A stretch of DNA of 43,002 bases from an uncultured Bacilli bacterium (GTDB taxonomy: Bacteria > Bacillota_I > Bacilli_A > RF39 > UBA660), in contig CANPWX010000002.1 of NCBI GenBank assembly GCA_947585065.1, forward strand, positions 1-43,002, in the 5' to 3' direction. Positions 23,517 to 31,271 of this stretch are shown one piece after another (position 1 is the stretch's first letter; every line of letters begins with the position of its first letter). Below the pieces are notes generated by a model. It was not told the DNA's origin. It searched no databases and worked only from the letters and a program-made list of their open reading frames with translations. The position numbers and the translations under genes were made by a program.

Positions 23517-23780
23517 ATGTATATTACTTTATCAAGTATAAAAAGAAGTTTTGGTTTTAATGGAATAGAGTTGAGTGATTTTTTTATAGGATTACCTACG
23601 ATTATTATTTCACTAATTTTTTTATGTATTACTAGTTTTCCGTTTATAGGAATCTCAACATTTATTATGGGAGTATTTTTATTATTACCAGTAAAAGTAA
23701 GTCAAAAAAATCGAATGTACAAAGTATTATATTTAGTATTCAAATTCCTATTTTCAGAAAAAGAATTTACATTATTATAG
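23517..23780 (+). CDS. VirB3/PrgI-like membrane protein
   Basis: An 87-residue protein with two adjacent hydrophobic helices (about residues 22-40 and 43-58) and soluble ends, lying directly before VirB4. VirB3/PrgI-family proteins have this size and plan and often precede or fuse to VirB4. The stop of the VirB6-like gene ends one base before this ATG. Confidence 0.75.
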   Translation: MYITLSSIKRSFGFNGIELSDFFIGLPTIIISLIFLCITSFPFIGISTFIMGVFLLLPVKVSQKNRMYKVLYLVFKFLFSEKEFTLL

Positions 23781-23795
23781 AAGGGGGTAATTTTA

Positions 23796-26255
23796 GTGAA
23801 AAAAGAAGAAAAAGAGAAAAATATTCTTTTAAAACAAAAAGAATATATGAAACAGAAAAAATATATTACAAAAACAAGATTAAACAAAAAATATAAAACA
23901 TCACAATCTTTTATGATTACTGAAAGTGTATCTGATAATGGTGTTATTCATTTAAAAAATGGAGAAGTTGCAAAGGTTTTATCGGTTCAAGCGATTGACT
24001 TATCACTTTCTAGTGAACAACAGTTAAAAAACTTTTTTGCTCAATTAAAATATCTTTATCAAATCGATAATTTAGATTTAAAAATTTATAAATTAGATGA
24101 ACTAATTAACTTGAACATGAATAAAGATTTTTTGAAAGAAATGATGGAAAAATTCAAAGAAGATCCGAAACGATTAGAATTTTTAGAAGAAAGATACCAT
24201 TTAATTGAAAAATTTGAAGAAGACAAAACTTGTGTATCTAACTATTATTTTGTAATCAATGCTACGGATGAAACAATATTAAATAAAATAGTAGAAGAAG
24301 TGTTACGTATCAGTTTTAGTATGTTGCCTAGATTGTATTTAGAAAGATTAGATAATAAATATGAAATCTATCATTTTTTAATGAATTTATATTATGGTGA
24401 GGCAGATATAAAAAAAATATTAGGTTATGATATAGTTGAAATTCTTTCACCACTTAATGTGACAGAACGAAGTAGTAGTATGAAAGTGGATAATGAAGAA
24501 ATAGAATTATTGTCTATTAAGAGTGTTCCATTGTTTTTGGAAGGCTCTTTTTTTGAACAGATTTTTAATTTGCCAAACACTAGATGTTGCATTCACGTAA
24601 AAGATACGATTCAAACAGAAGATTTAATAAAAGTAATCGATAGTTCTTACCAATTTTTACTATCGGATCGTGCAACGACCAGAAAATTATCGGATGCGAC
24701 AGAATTGGATCGGCTAAAAGACAATTACCAATTATTAATGAATGAATTAAAAAATGGTGATGAAAAAATAAAAGAAGTCAATTTCATTGCAATTATACAA
24801 GGAGATAAAAAACAAAGAGAAGAAATAAAAGAAGAATTAAAAAGATTATCTTCTCTCTATCAAATTAAAATAGATACTGCTAGATTGAGACAATATGAAA
24901 CATGGCAAGCTTATGATTTATCAAGTAGTTCTTTACCAGATTATGGAGTGTATTTACCAACACTTACGTTATCAGCAGGTTTTCCTTTAACCGCAACTAA
25001 ATTTAATGATGAGCGTGGAATTATGATGGGAGTAGATACGCATACGGCACTTCCAGTTTTTTTTGATATGTTTCATTTAGATCCTAGTAGAACAAGTCAT
25101 AATATTTCTGTAGTCGCTTCCACTGGTGGTGGTAAAAGTTTTACATTAAAGAAAATTATTGTAAATGCTTTAAATCAATCAGGAACAAAAATTTTTATTT
25201 TTGATGCGGAGGCAGAATACAAGAAACTAGTAGAAAAAAATAATGGAGAATATATTGATTTATATTCCCGAGAAGGTGGAATAATTAACCCACTTCAAAT
25301 ACGTTTTTTACCTGTAGAAAATGAAGATAATGAGAATGATATAACAAATTGTCCTCTTGCCAAACATTTAGGATTTTTGGAAACATTTTATAAATGTGCA
25401 TTTGAAGAAATGAGTGAAAAAGAACTTGTAGTTTTACTAGAAGAAACAGAAAAATTGTATGAAAATTTTGGAATTACGAAAAACTCTACAATATCAATGA
25501 TTGAAAATTTGAAACCAAATGAATTTCCAATATTTAATGATTTAAAAAAATTAATTCAAGAAGATAAAACAAAAATTAAAGATAAACAAAAGCAAAAGAT
25601 TATAGAAGAAGTGAATATTTTACTAGAGCGTTTTTTAGTTGGAACAGATTCTTTTCTATTTAATGATTATACAAATTTAGATTTAGAAAAAAGTGATTTA
25701 ATTGGTTTTAATTTATTAGAATTACTTTTGAGTGACAATCAAAGACTAATTAATACACAAATGTTAAATATTCTAACCTTTTTAAATAATGCAATTGTTA
25801 AGAATAAAATAAGAAATGAAAAAGTAAAAAATAGTTTAGATAAAAAACATATTATGGTGGTTGTTGATGAATTTCATTTATTTATTGATGAAAATAATCC
25901 TGAAATTTTAAAAAACTTTAGTCAAATGGCAAGAAGACTTAGAAAATATTCTTCTTCCTTTGTTTGTGCAACACAGTCCATTCGAGATTTTATTGGAACT
26001 TCCAATGTTCTGAGACACGCTACAGCAATATTTAATAATTGCCAATACCAACTAACAGGAATGTTAAAGGAAGATGATTTAAGTGCCTATTTAGAATTAT
26101 TCAAACAAAATCCATTAACAGAAACACAGAAAGATTTTTTAATCAAAGCAAAACAAGGACATTTTTTATTACATATCAATAGTAAAAATCGTGTGAGATT
26201 ATGGGTGTGTGCCACTCCATTAGAAAGAGAATTAATGGGTGAGAATAATGAGTAA
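23796..26255 (+). CDS. VirB4-family conjugation ATPase
   Basis: An 819-residue protein starting at GTG 23796, with AGGGGG seven bases upstream. The C-terminal ATPase half has Walker A (STGGGKS, residues 442-448) and Walker B (VVVDEF, with Asp691-Glu692), followed by the conserved ATQS motif. The N-terminal half is the usual VirB4 domain (about residues 40-400). Length matches the family. It powers assembly and substrate movement through the type IV channel at the inner membrane face. The stop overlaps the start of the next gene. Confidence 0.95.
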   Translation: MKKEEKEKNILLKQKEYMKQKKYITKTRLNKKYKTSQSFMITESVSDNGVIHLKNGEVAKVLSVQAIDLSLSSEQQLKNFFAQLKYLYQIDNLDLKIYKLDELINLNMNKDFLKEMMEKFKEDPKRLEFLEERYHLIEKFEEDKTCVSNYYFVINATDETILNKIVEEVLRISFSMLPRLYLERLDNKYEIYHFLMNLYYGEADIKKILGYDIVEILSPLNVTERSSSMKVDNEEIELLSIKSVPLFLEGSFFEQIFNLPNTRCCIHVKDTIQTEDLIKVIDSSYQFLLSDRATTRKLSDATELDRLKDNYQLLMNELKNGDEKIKEVNFIAIIQGDKKQREEIKEELKRLSSLYQIKIDTARLRQYETWQAYDLSSSSLPDYGVYLPTLTLSAGFPLTATKFNDERGIMMGVDTHTALPVFFDMFHLDPSRTSHNISVVASTGGGKSFTLKKIIVNALNQSGTKIFIFDAEAEYKKLVEKNNGEYIDLYSREGGIINPLQIRFLPVENEDNENDITNCPLAKHLGFLETFYKCAFEEMSEKELVVLLEETEKLYENFGITKNSTISMIENLKPNEFPIFNDLKKLIQEDKTKIKDKQKQKIIEEVNILLERFLVGTDSFLFNDYTNLDLEKSDLIGFNLLELLLSDNQRLINTQMLNILTFLNNAIVKNKIRNEKVKNSLDKKHIMVVVDEFHLFIDENNPEILKNFSQMARRLRKYSSSFVCATQSIRDFIGTSNVLRHATAIFNNCQYQLTGMLKEDDLSAYLELFKQNPLTETQKDFLIKAKQGHFLLHINSKNRVRLWVCATPLERELMGENNE

Positions 26256-26481
26256 AACTATAGAAAGAGAGACTAATTTTGAAAAGAAATATTCTATTCG
26301 TAAAGAATTTAAAGATATTTGTAGAGAAGATTTTAATGATCCGACAGAGGAATTTACAGAGTTATTGTTTGATGTAGTACCTGATTCGATAATCGGAAAT
26401 GAACTGAAAAAAATAAAAGGAATGAAAGTGAAAAAAGGAAAATATTATCTTGTAGAAAAAATAAATAAAGGTGGAAGATGA
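26248..26481 (+). CDS. Small hypothetical ICE protein
   Basis: A 77-residue charged soluble protein; ATG 26248 overlaps the VirB4 stop (ATGAGTAA). A start nine bases earlier in the same frame (ATG 26239) is possible. Its TGA overlaps the start of the M23 gene (GATGA), which confirms that TGA is read as stop here. No family recognised. Confidence 0.65.
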   Translation: MSKTIERETNFEKKYSIRKEFKDICREDFNDPTEEFTELLFDVVPDSIIGNELKKIKGMKVKKGKYYLVEKINKGGR

Positions 26482-27392
26482 AAAAAATAATTGCATTAAT
26501 CATTGGCATTCCAACTTTAATTATTGGGGTATTAGCAGTAATTGTTTTTTCAGCAATACTAATTGTCTTAGATTTTTTTGGAAGTTCTACTACCGATGGG
26601 TATGTTGAAAATAATAACATTTATGCAGATTCTTATAAACAAGTTTTGAATGAACATATTACCCAAAAACAAGATGGGTATGTATCGTTAGAAAGAATTT
26701 TGTATTTTTATCAAAGAAACGATCGACTGACATTTGAAAAAATCTATGAGCAAAATTTAGATACGGAACTTAAAAGAATGAAACCAATAAGTAGTGTTTG
26801 TAATTTTATGGAATACAAATATTTTACTGGTTGTGATCCAATAGAAATTAAAAATAGTGGACAGATAGATGATTACCAAGCAAAAATATTTTCCAAACCC
26901 ATTGATTTTAGTAAAACAACAATTACATCGTTTTTTATGCAAGAACGCATTGTTTATGGAACATATAATGTCCATAAGGCATGGGACTTTGCTAGTCCTG
27001 CTGAAACAGAAGTTTATGCGGTATGTGATGGAACAATTAAGAAAGTTTCCTTTCCATATCAAGAAAATGTGATTGATGTTGCAGGCGGTTATGGAAATCA
27101 TATTGTGTTAGAATGCACCAATGAAGACACAAAATATTATGTAACTTATGGGCATTTATTTCCAAAAAGTAACAAAGTGCAAGTAGGAGATACTGTGACA
27201 CAAAATCAAGTAATTGCAACTGTTGGAACAACAGGATACTCCACAGGAAATCATTTGCATTTCCAAGTTCAGAAAGAAGATAATACTTACATTGATGGAA
27301 TGAGTTTTATTAATTTTGTTGATACAAAAGATGAGGGATATCAATCAACAAATCCATTATTAGATCCTTCTAAAGGATTAGTAGAACATTAA
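26478..27392 (+). CDS. Membrane-anchored M23 peptidoglycan hydrolase (VirB1-like role)
   Basis: A 304-residue protein with an N-terminal membrane helix (about residues 3-32), a linker domain (35-150), and an M23 metallopeptidase domain (about 165-290). Zinc ligands are in HKAWDFASP (His and Asp) and in the HLHFQV motif near the end. A pair of Cys (SVCNF, TGCDP) lies before the domain. Such enzymes cut cross-bridges in the cell wall to make room for the mating channel. It is the last gene before the oriT region. Confidence 0.9.
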   Translation: MKKIIALIIGIPTLIIGVLAVIVFSAILIVLDFFGSSTTDGYVENNNIYADSYKQVLNEHITQKQDGYVSLERILYFYQRNDRLTFEKIYEQNLDTELKRMKPISSVCNFMEYKYFTGCDPIEIKNSGQIDDYQAKIFSKPIDFSKTTITSFFMQERIVYGTYNVHKAWDFASPAETEVYAVCDGTIKKVSFPYQENVIDVAGGYGNHIVLECTNEDTKYYVTYGHLFPKSNKVQVGDTVTQNQVIATVGTTGYSTGNHLHFQVQKEDNTYIDGMSFINFVDTKDEGYQSTNPLLDPSKGLVEH

Positions 27393-27453
27393 ATTTAAAA
27401 AAAATATTTGAGTTGCTGGCAAGAAAAAAATAATAAAGAAAATAGGTGGCATA

Positions 27454-27686
27454 TTCGCCATCACTTTTCATAAATAAAAAGATAAATAGTGAAAGGAAAT
27501 TATTTCTAGTTCGCCATCAAAAACAAAATGTTTTGAAGTCATTTTTGCAAGTGCAAAAATAGTAGACACCACGAGAAAGTGCTGATTTATCGTAGCAAAT
27601 AAACGCGAGTGGTGTCCTTCCCTTATGCTCATTGATAAAACACTTAATAATGCGACAAAATTAAATGAAAAGTGATGGCGAACTAG
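27454..27686 (+). other. Candidate origin of transfer (oriT)
   Basis: A 318-base non-coding gap between the M23 gene and the RHH/relaxase genes is packed with symmetry. An 18-bp perfect inverted repeat, TTCGCCATCACTTTTCAT (27454-27471) against 27665-27682, encloses the region; a third part-copy CTAGTTCGCCATC (27506-27518) also matches the right arm (27674-27686) perfectly. Inside lie ATTTTTGCA-AG-TGCAAAAAT (27541-27560) and GACACCAC (27565-27572) / GTGGTGTC (27609-27616). The latter is followed at once by CTTCCCTTATGCTC, the kind of place a relaxase nicks. The neighbours are two RHH proteins and a relaxase. Confidence 0.75.
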
Positions 27687-27710
27687 AAAACAAATGGAGG
27701 AGGTATGTGT

Positions 27711-27908
27711 ATGAAAATTGTAAGAGTAACTTTTCGTTTACCCTCAGAACTTTGGAGTAAATGTAGAATACTTGCTGAAGAAAACGATATAAGTTTAAAT
27801 AAACAGTTTATTGAATTGATAAGGTTTGGCATTCAATCATTTTTAGAAAAAAGAACAGAATATCAAGAAAATGTGAGAGGAAAAAATCATGAAAGAAAAT
27901 CAAATTAA
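27711..27908 (+). CDS. Ribbon-helix-helix relaxosome accessory protein
   Basis: The ATG at 27711 is favoured because the GGAGGAGGT site runs right up to the earlier ATG (27705). The 65-residue product has the RHH pattern: a strand KIVRVTFRLPSELWSKCRIL, then AEENDISLNKQFIELIRFGI. RHH proteins next to oriT bind its repeats and recruit the relaxase. Likely targets are the TTCGCCATC repeats (inference). Confidence 0.8.
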   Translation: MKIVRVTFRLPSELWSKCRILAEENDISLNKQFIELIRFGIQSFLEKRTEYQENVRGKNHERKSN

Positions 27909-28251
27909 AACTACCTTTCGGTTAAGTGAAACAAATAGTAATGCTTTAAAATATACTGCTAAGAAAAATCATATTACAGTAAATAAACTGATGAATGAAA
28001 TTATTTCTTATCAAATGAAAGATTTAGAAAAAATTAATAACAAAGATAATATTAATCAAATTATGAATAAGTTAGAACAATTAGAAAAAAGTTTAATTGA
28101 TTTACAAAAAAGTAATATTTTTCAAAAAGAATTATTAAAACAACTTTTTATCAATAGTGGTTTTCCGAAAAATCGAAATTCAAAAGAAGATCCAGTCTAT
28201 CAAGAATTTATAAAACAAAAATATGACAAAAACACCGAGAATAATATTTAA
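27889..28251 (+). CDS. RHH protein with coiled-coil tail (MobC-like role)
   Basis: A 120-residue protein. Its first ~45 residues again match RHH (IKTTFRLSETNSNALKYTAK, then NHITVNKLMNEII). Residues about 50-90 are a coiled coil (MNKLEQLEKSLIDLQKS). It overlaps the previous gene by 20 bases and the relaxase by 29 bases, so all three are translated together. It probably bridges oriT and relaxase. Confidence 0.75.
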   Translation: MKENQIKTTFRLSETNSNALKYTAKKNHITVNKLMNEIISYQMKDLEKINNKDNINQIMNKLEQLEKSLIDLQKSNIFQKELLKQLFINSGFPKNRNSKEDPVYQEFIKQKYDKNTENNI

Positions 28252-29599
28252 ATCAAAATATTTTTATGGCTATAATAATCCTGATAACATTGCAAAAAAG
28301 AATTTACCGAAAGAAGAATATTACAAAGAACAATTAACACAAAATATTTTGAATATGACTGACTATTATTCTGATAAAGAAAAAAGAGTAGTCAATATGA
28401 TTTCCTATTATATGGGAAGTAGACAAGAAGAAAATGTAAATATGGTTTTAGAAAACGGAAAATATGCTACGGAAAAAGATGTAAAAAAATTAGAAAAAGA
28501 CTTTATAAAAGCAATAGAAAATTCTAATTTATGGCAAGGAATTTTATCCTTTGATAATGATTGGTTAAATCAAAAAATTGAAATTAAAGAATTAGAGCAA
28601 CTGATTGCAAAAGAAGTTTTACCTAAGTTTCTAAAGAAATGTGGTTTTGAAGATATGAAAAAAATGAGATACTGTTTTTCACTACATGGAAATACAGATA
28701 ACATTCATATTCATTTAGCGTTTGTAGAACTTGCTCCAAATTATAAAAATAGAGATGGAAAGTTGATGTATAGAAGAAAAGGACAATTCACAGAAGAAGA
28801 AAAAAATTTTATTAAAAATGAAACTTTAATTGCAATTGAAAGAAAAACTTTGGTAACTCCAAAAATTATGGAATTAAATCAAGACATTGAACATTTAAAA
28901 ACTTTTTTTAATCCAAAAGAAAAAAACTTTATTTTAAAAGATAGTAAGAATTTGTTGATGGAAGAAAAAATGTTTCAACTAGGATTACTGGTTCAACAAT
29001 ATCGTGGAATAAAAGAATCTAAAAAAGTAAAATATGGATCAATTAAAAATAATAAATTAGGAAAAGAAATAAAACTACTTACAAAAGATATTAAAGAATC
29101 TTTGTTTCAAGATAAAACTTCTGAACTTTATCATAAACAACTAGAGGTAAAGGAAAGTTTAAAGAAATTAAATGATCTATATCAAAAGTTAAATGAAGAC
29201 AATCATATTGAAACAAAAGTTAAAAATAATGAATTAATTCTTACAAAGGAAAAATATATTGATAATTATATAATGAATGCAATTATCAATCATGCTCTTT
29301 TTCGTACAAATCAAGTTCAAAATGTCGTAAAAACAAAAGATACCAAAGAAAGAATTACTTTAGATGATTTACTACAAGAAGTTGCTTTTCAAAATTCAAA
29401 AAAGTTTTCGCAAACCAATTATAAAGTACAAATACTTAATAATTATTTTTATAATTCAGATAGGAAAAGTCGTTACAGATTAAATTATGAAATGCAAAGG
29501 GCTGTAAAACATATAAATAATGAAATGGAGCAAAGTGCAAAAGATTTCCACGAGTTATTTGAAAACGATAGTCCTAAAAAAACTTCTATAAATATTTAA
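28223..29599 (+). CDS. Relaxase, MobL/MOBP-like
   Basis: A 458-residue protein. The three-His metal site is plain: H155GNTDNIHIH164 (His155, His162, His164), the motif III of MOB relaxases, followed by LAFVE. The N-terminal part has several Tyr (YYSDKEKRV, ISYYMGSR) among which the DNA-attaching Tyr should lie. The W-Q-G-I-L-S-F sequence before the His motif is as in MobL-type relaxases of Gram-positive elements (from memory). The C-terminal half is helical and charged. It nicks and leads the DNA strand at oriT. The start overlaps the MobC-like gene. Confidence 0.85.
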   Translation: MTKTPRIIFKSKYFYGYNNPDNIAKKNLPKEEYYKEQLTQNILNMTDYYSDKEKRVVNMISYYMGSRQEENVNMVLENGKYATEKDVKKLEKDFIKAIENSNLWQGILSFDNDWLNQKIEIKELEQLIAKEVLPKFLKKCGFEDMKKMRYCFSLHGNTDNIHIHLAFVELAPNYKNRDGKLMYRRKGQFTEEEKNFIKNETLIAIERKTLVTPKIMELNQDIEHLKTFFNPKEKNFILKDSKNLLMEEKMFQLGLLVQQYRGIKESKKVKYGSIKNNKLGKEIKLLTKDIKESLFQDKTSELYHKQLEVKESLKKLNDLYQKLNEDNHIETKVKNNELILTKEKYIDNYIMNAIINHALFRTNQVQNVVKTKDTKERITLDDLLQEVAFQNSKKFSQTNYKVQILNNYFYNSDRKSRYRLNYEMQRAVKHINNEMEQSAKDFHELFENDSPKKTSINI

Positions 29600-29675
29600 A
29601 TAGTGTTCAATGTTATTTAAAGTTTAAAACGAATTATCACTAAAGTTGTTTTAATGATAAAAGAGAGGTAGAGAA

Positions 29676-29834
29676 GTGTTAGATAAAATATTGATTATAA
29701 TGTTTATTAGTTTTCTAATTCTATCTTTCGTTCTTATATTATATTGTGCGTGCAAGGTATCAAGTATATGTTCAAGAATAGAAGAATTGGAAAAAAATGT
29801 AGAAAATAATAGAAAAAATGTAAAGGGGGATTGA
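29676..29834 (+). CDS. Small single-pass membrane protein (52 residues)
   Basis: Starts at GTG 29676, with GAGAGGT upstream, and ends at TGA 29834. Residues 4-26 form one membrane helix (LIIMFISFLILSFVLILYCA), followed by two Cys and a charged coiled-coil tail (RIEELEKNVENNRKN). It fills the space between relaxase and the 29839 gene, whose ribosome binding site (AAGGGGG) is within its last codons. Such small membrane proteins are easily missed; role unknown. Confidence 0.65.
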   Translation: MLDKILIIMFISFLILSFVLILYCACKVSSICSRIEELEKNVENNRKNVKGD

Positions 29835-29838
29835 AAAT

Positions 29839-31011
29839 ATGGAACAATTATTAAAAGAATACAAAACATTGCCTAATGATGTTAAGGAGCATTTAGTAGA
29901 TATGAGTTGCTTTAAAACTTGTTATGATAGAGATGAGAATATTTCTGATGATATGGTTGTTTTGATAACAAGTCTTGCAAAAGAATGCTGGTTAGATGAT
30001 GAGTACGGTAAAGCAAGTGCAGATTATTATGCAGAGTATCTTTTGGATGCAGTTTATGATTATCATGCAACAAAAAAGCAAATAGAGAATTTAGAGTCTT
30101 ATGATATTGTTGAAAAATTTAATAATGAAGCAAGTGCAGGAGAACTTTTAAAATTTGATATAAGTGACAAAGAATATTTATGTACAACTACTGATAATAA
30201 TAAATATTATGCTACGGAAGATGGTTTATATGTAGTTAATAGTCGAGATATTGTAATTCAAGAACCACATCCAATGGAAGATGATCTGGATATTATATTT
30301 TCTTTATTAAATGAAAATAAAATTTCATATATGCCTTTATCTACTCATTATCATATAAGATGTATGATAAAAGATGATATAATGGGCAATACAGAACTTG
30401 AAAAAAAATACCAAAAAGGTATAAACAATTATAAAAATTACTGTAGAGAAAGATTTATTACAAGTAAAGACATTCAAAGAGTAGTTGGTGAAAATAAGGA
30501 TATGGATATTTTTGAAGAGGATAATTTATATTCGGAAAAGAATAAATTATTTAGGTTAAAAGAAGTTAGGAGTAGACTAACAGAAAAAGACATAAATAAA
30601 TATTCCTATGTTGCTTCACTTGATAATGGAATAGATTATTACTTATGCGAAGATAAATATGTTGCTATAGACAAAAATTTTGTTATGAAAGAATTTAAAA
30701 ATAAAGATTTACTTTTACTAGATGAATTAAAAGGAATACATAAATTTGCATATTTAAGTGAGAGTGAATCCAAAAAAATTGCAAATAGTATTACAAAACA
30801 ATATTTCAAAAATGGTTTTAATAAAAAATGGTCTATACCAAATTTAGAAAATTATTTACAATATGAAAATAATAAGGAACTGAATTCGTTTAAAAGTCAG
30901 TTTGTAATGTCAGAAATAACGAGAGAAATTTCACGTATAAATAATCAAAAGAATATTCAAAAAAAAGTAAAAAATGATTATTCATTGCATGATAAAAATA
31001 TCGAGATGTAA
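29839..31011 (+). CDS. Hypothetical ICE protein (390 residues)
   Basis: A soluble, acidic 390-residue protein without signal peptide or membrane helix. Residues 1-90 are helical; 100-150 look like a beta domain repeated in weaker form at about 255-285 (KEYLCTTTDNNKYYATEDGL and ...NGIDYYLCEDKYVAIDKNF), suggesting an internal duplication. No catalytic motif seen. Lies between the relaxase and coupling-protein genes, so a relaxosome or DNA-processing role is possible. Confidence 0.7.
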   Translation: MEQLLKEYKTLPNDVKEHLVDMSCFKTCYDRDENISDDMVVLITSLAKECWLDDEYGKASADYYAEYLLDAVYDYHATKKQIENLESYDIVEKFNNEASAGELLKFDISDKEYLCTTTDNNKYYATEDGLYVVNSRDIVIQEPHPMEDDLDIIFSLLNENKISYMPLSTHYHIRCMIKDDIMGNTELEKKYQKGINNYKNYCRERFITSKDIQRVVGENKDMDIFEEDNLYSEKNKLFRLKEVRSRLTEKDINKYSYVASLDNGIDYYLCEDKYVAIDKNFVMKEFKNKDLLLLDELKGIHKFAYLSESESKKIANSITKQYFKNGFNKKWSIPNLENYLQYENNKELNSFKSQFVMSEITREISRINNQKNIQKKVKNDYSLHDKNIEM

Positions 31012-31025
31012 GGGGGTTAGATAAT

Positions 31026-31268
31026 ATGGATTTTTTAAAGTTAAATAGTGAGTTTCAAAATTTACAAAAACAATTAGAAGAAAGTATAGTATTACAAAAG
31101 AAAGTAAAACAATTTATTAAAAAATTAGAAAAAGAAATTGAAAAATTAAATCAAAAGCAAAATACAGAAAAAGATATCTTAGAAAAAGCAATTATAGAGT
31201 ATAAAATGGAATTTTTAAAGAAACAAAAAAATGATTTAGATACAATAATTGTTATAAAAGAGAGTTAA
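31026..31268 (+). CDS. Small coiled-coil protein
   Basis: An 80-residue protein that is almost entirely heptad-like helix (LQKQLEESIVLQKKVKQFIK, KLEKEIEKLN). It is directly before the VirD4 gene (4 bases apart) and may interact with the coiled-coil insert of that protein. No family recognised. Confidence 0.65.
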   Translation: MDFLKLNSEFQNLQKQLEESIVLQKKVKQFIKKLEKEIEKLNQKQNTEKDILEKAIIEYKMEFLKKQKNDLDTIIVIKES

Positions 31269-31271
31269 AAT

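Noticed and set aside
27400..27700. CRISPR-like array suggested by the repeated TTCGCCATC
   Set aside because: Only three short copies in mixed orientation and with uneven spacing; their symmetry and place before the relaxase fit oriT. No cas genes are present.
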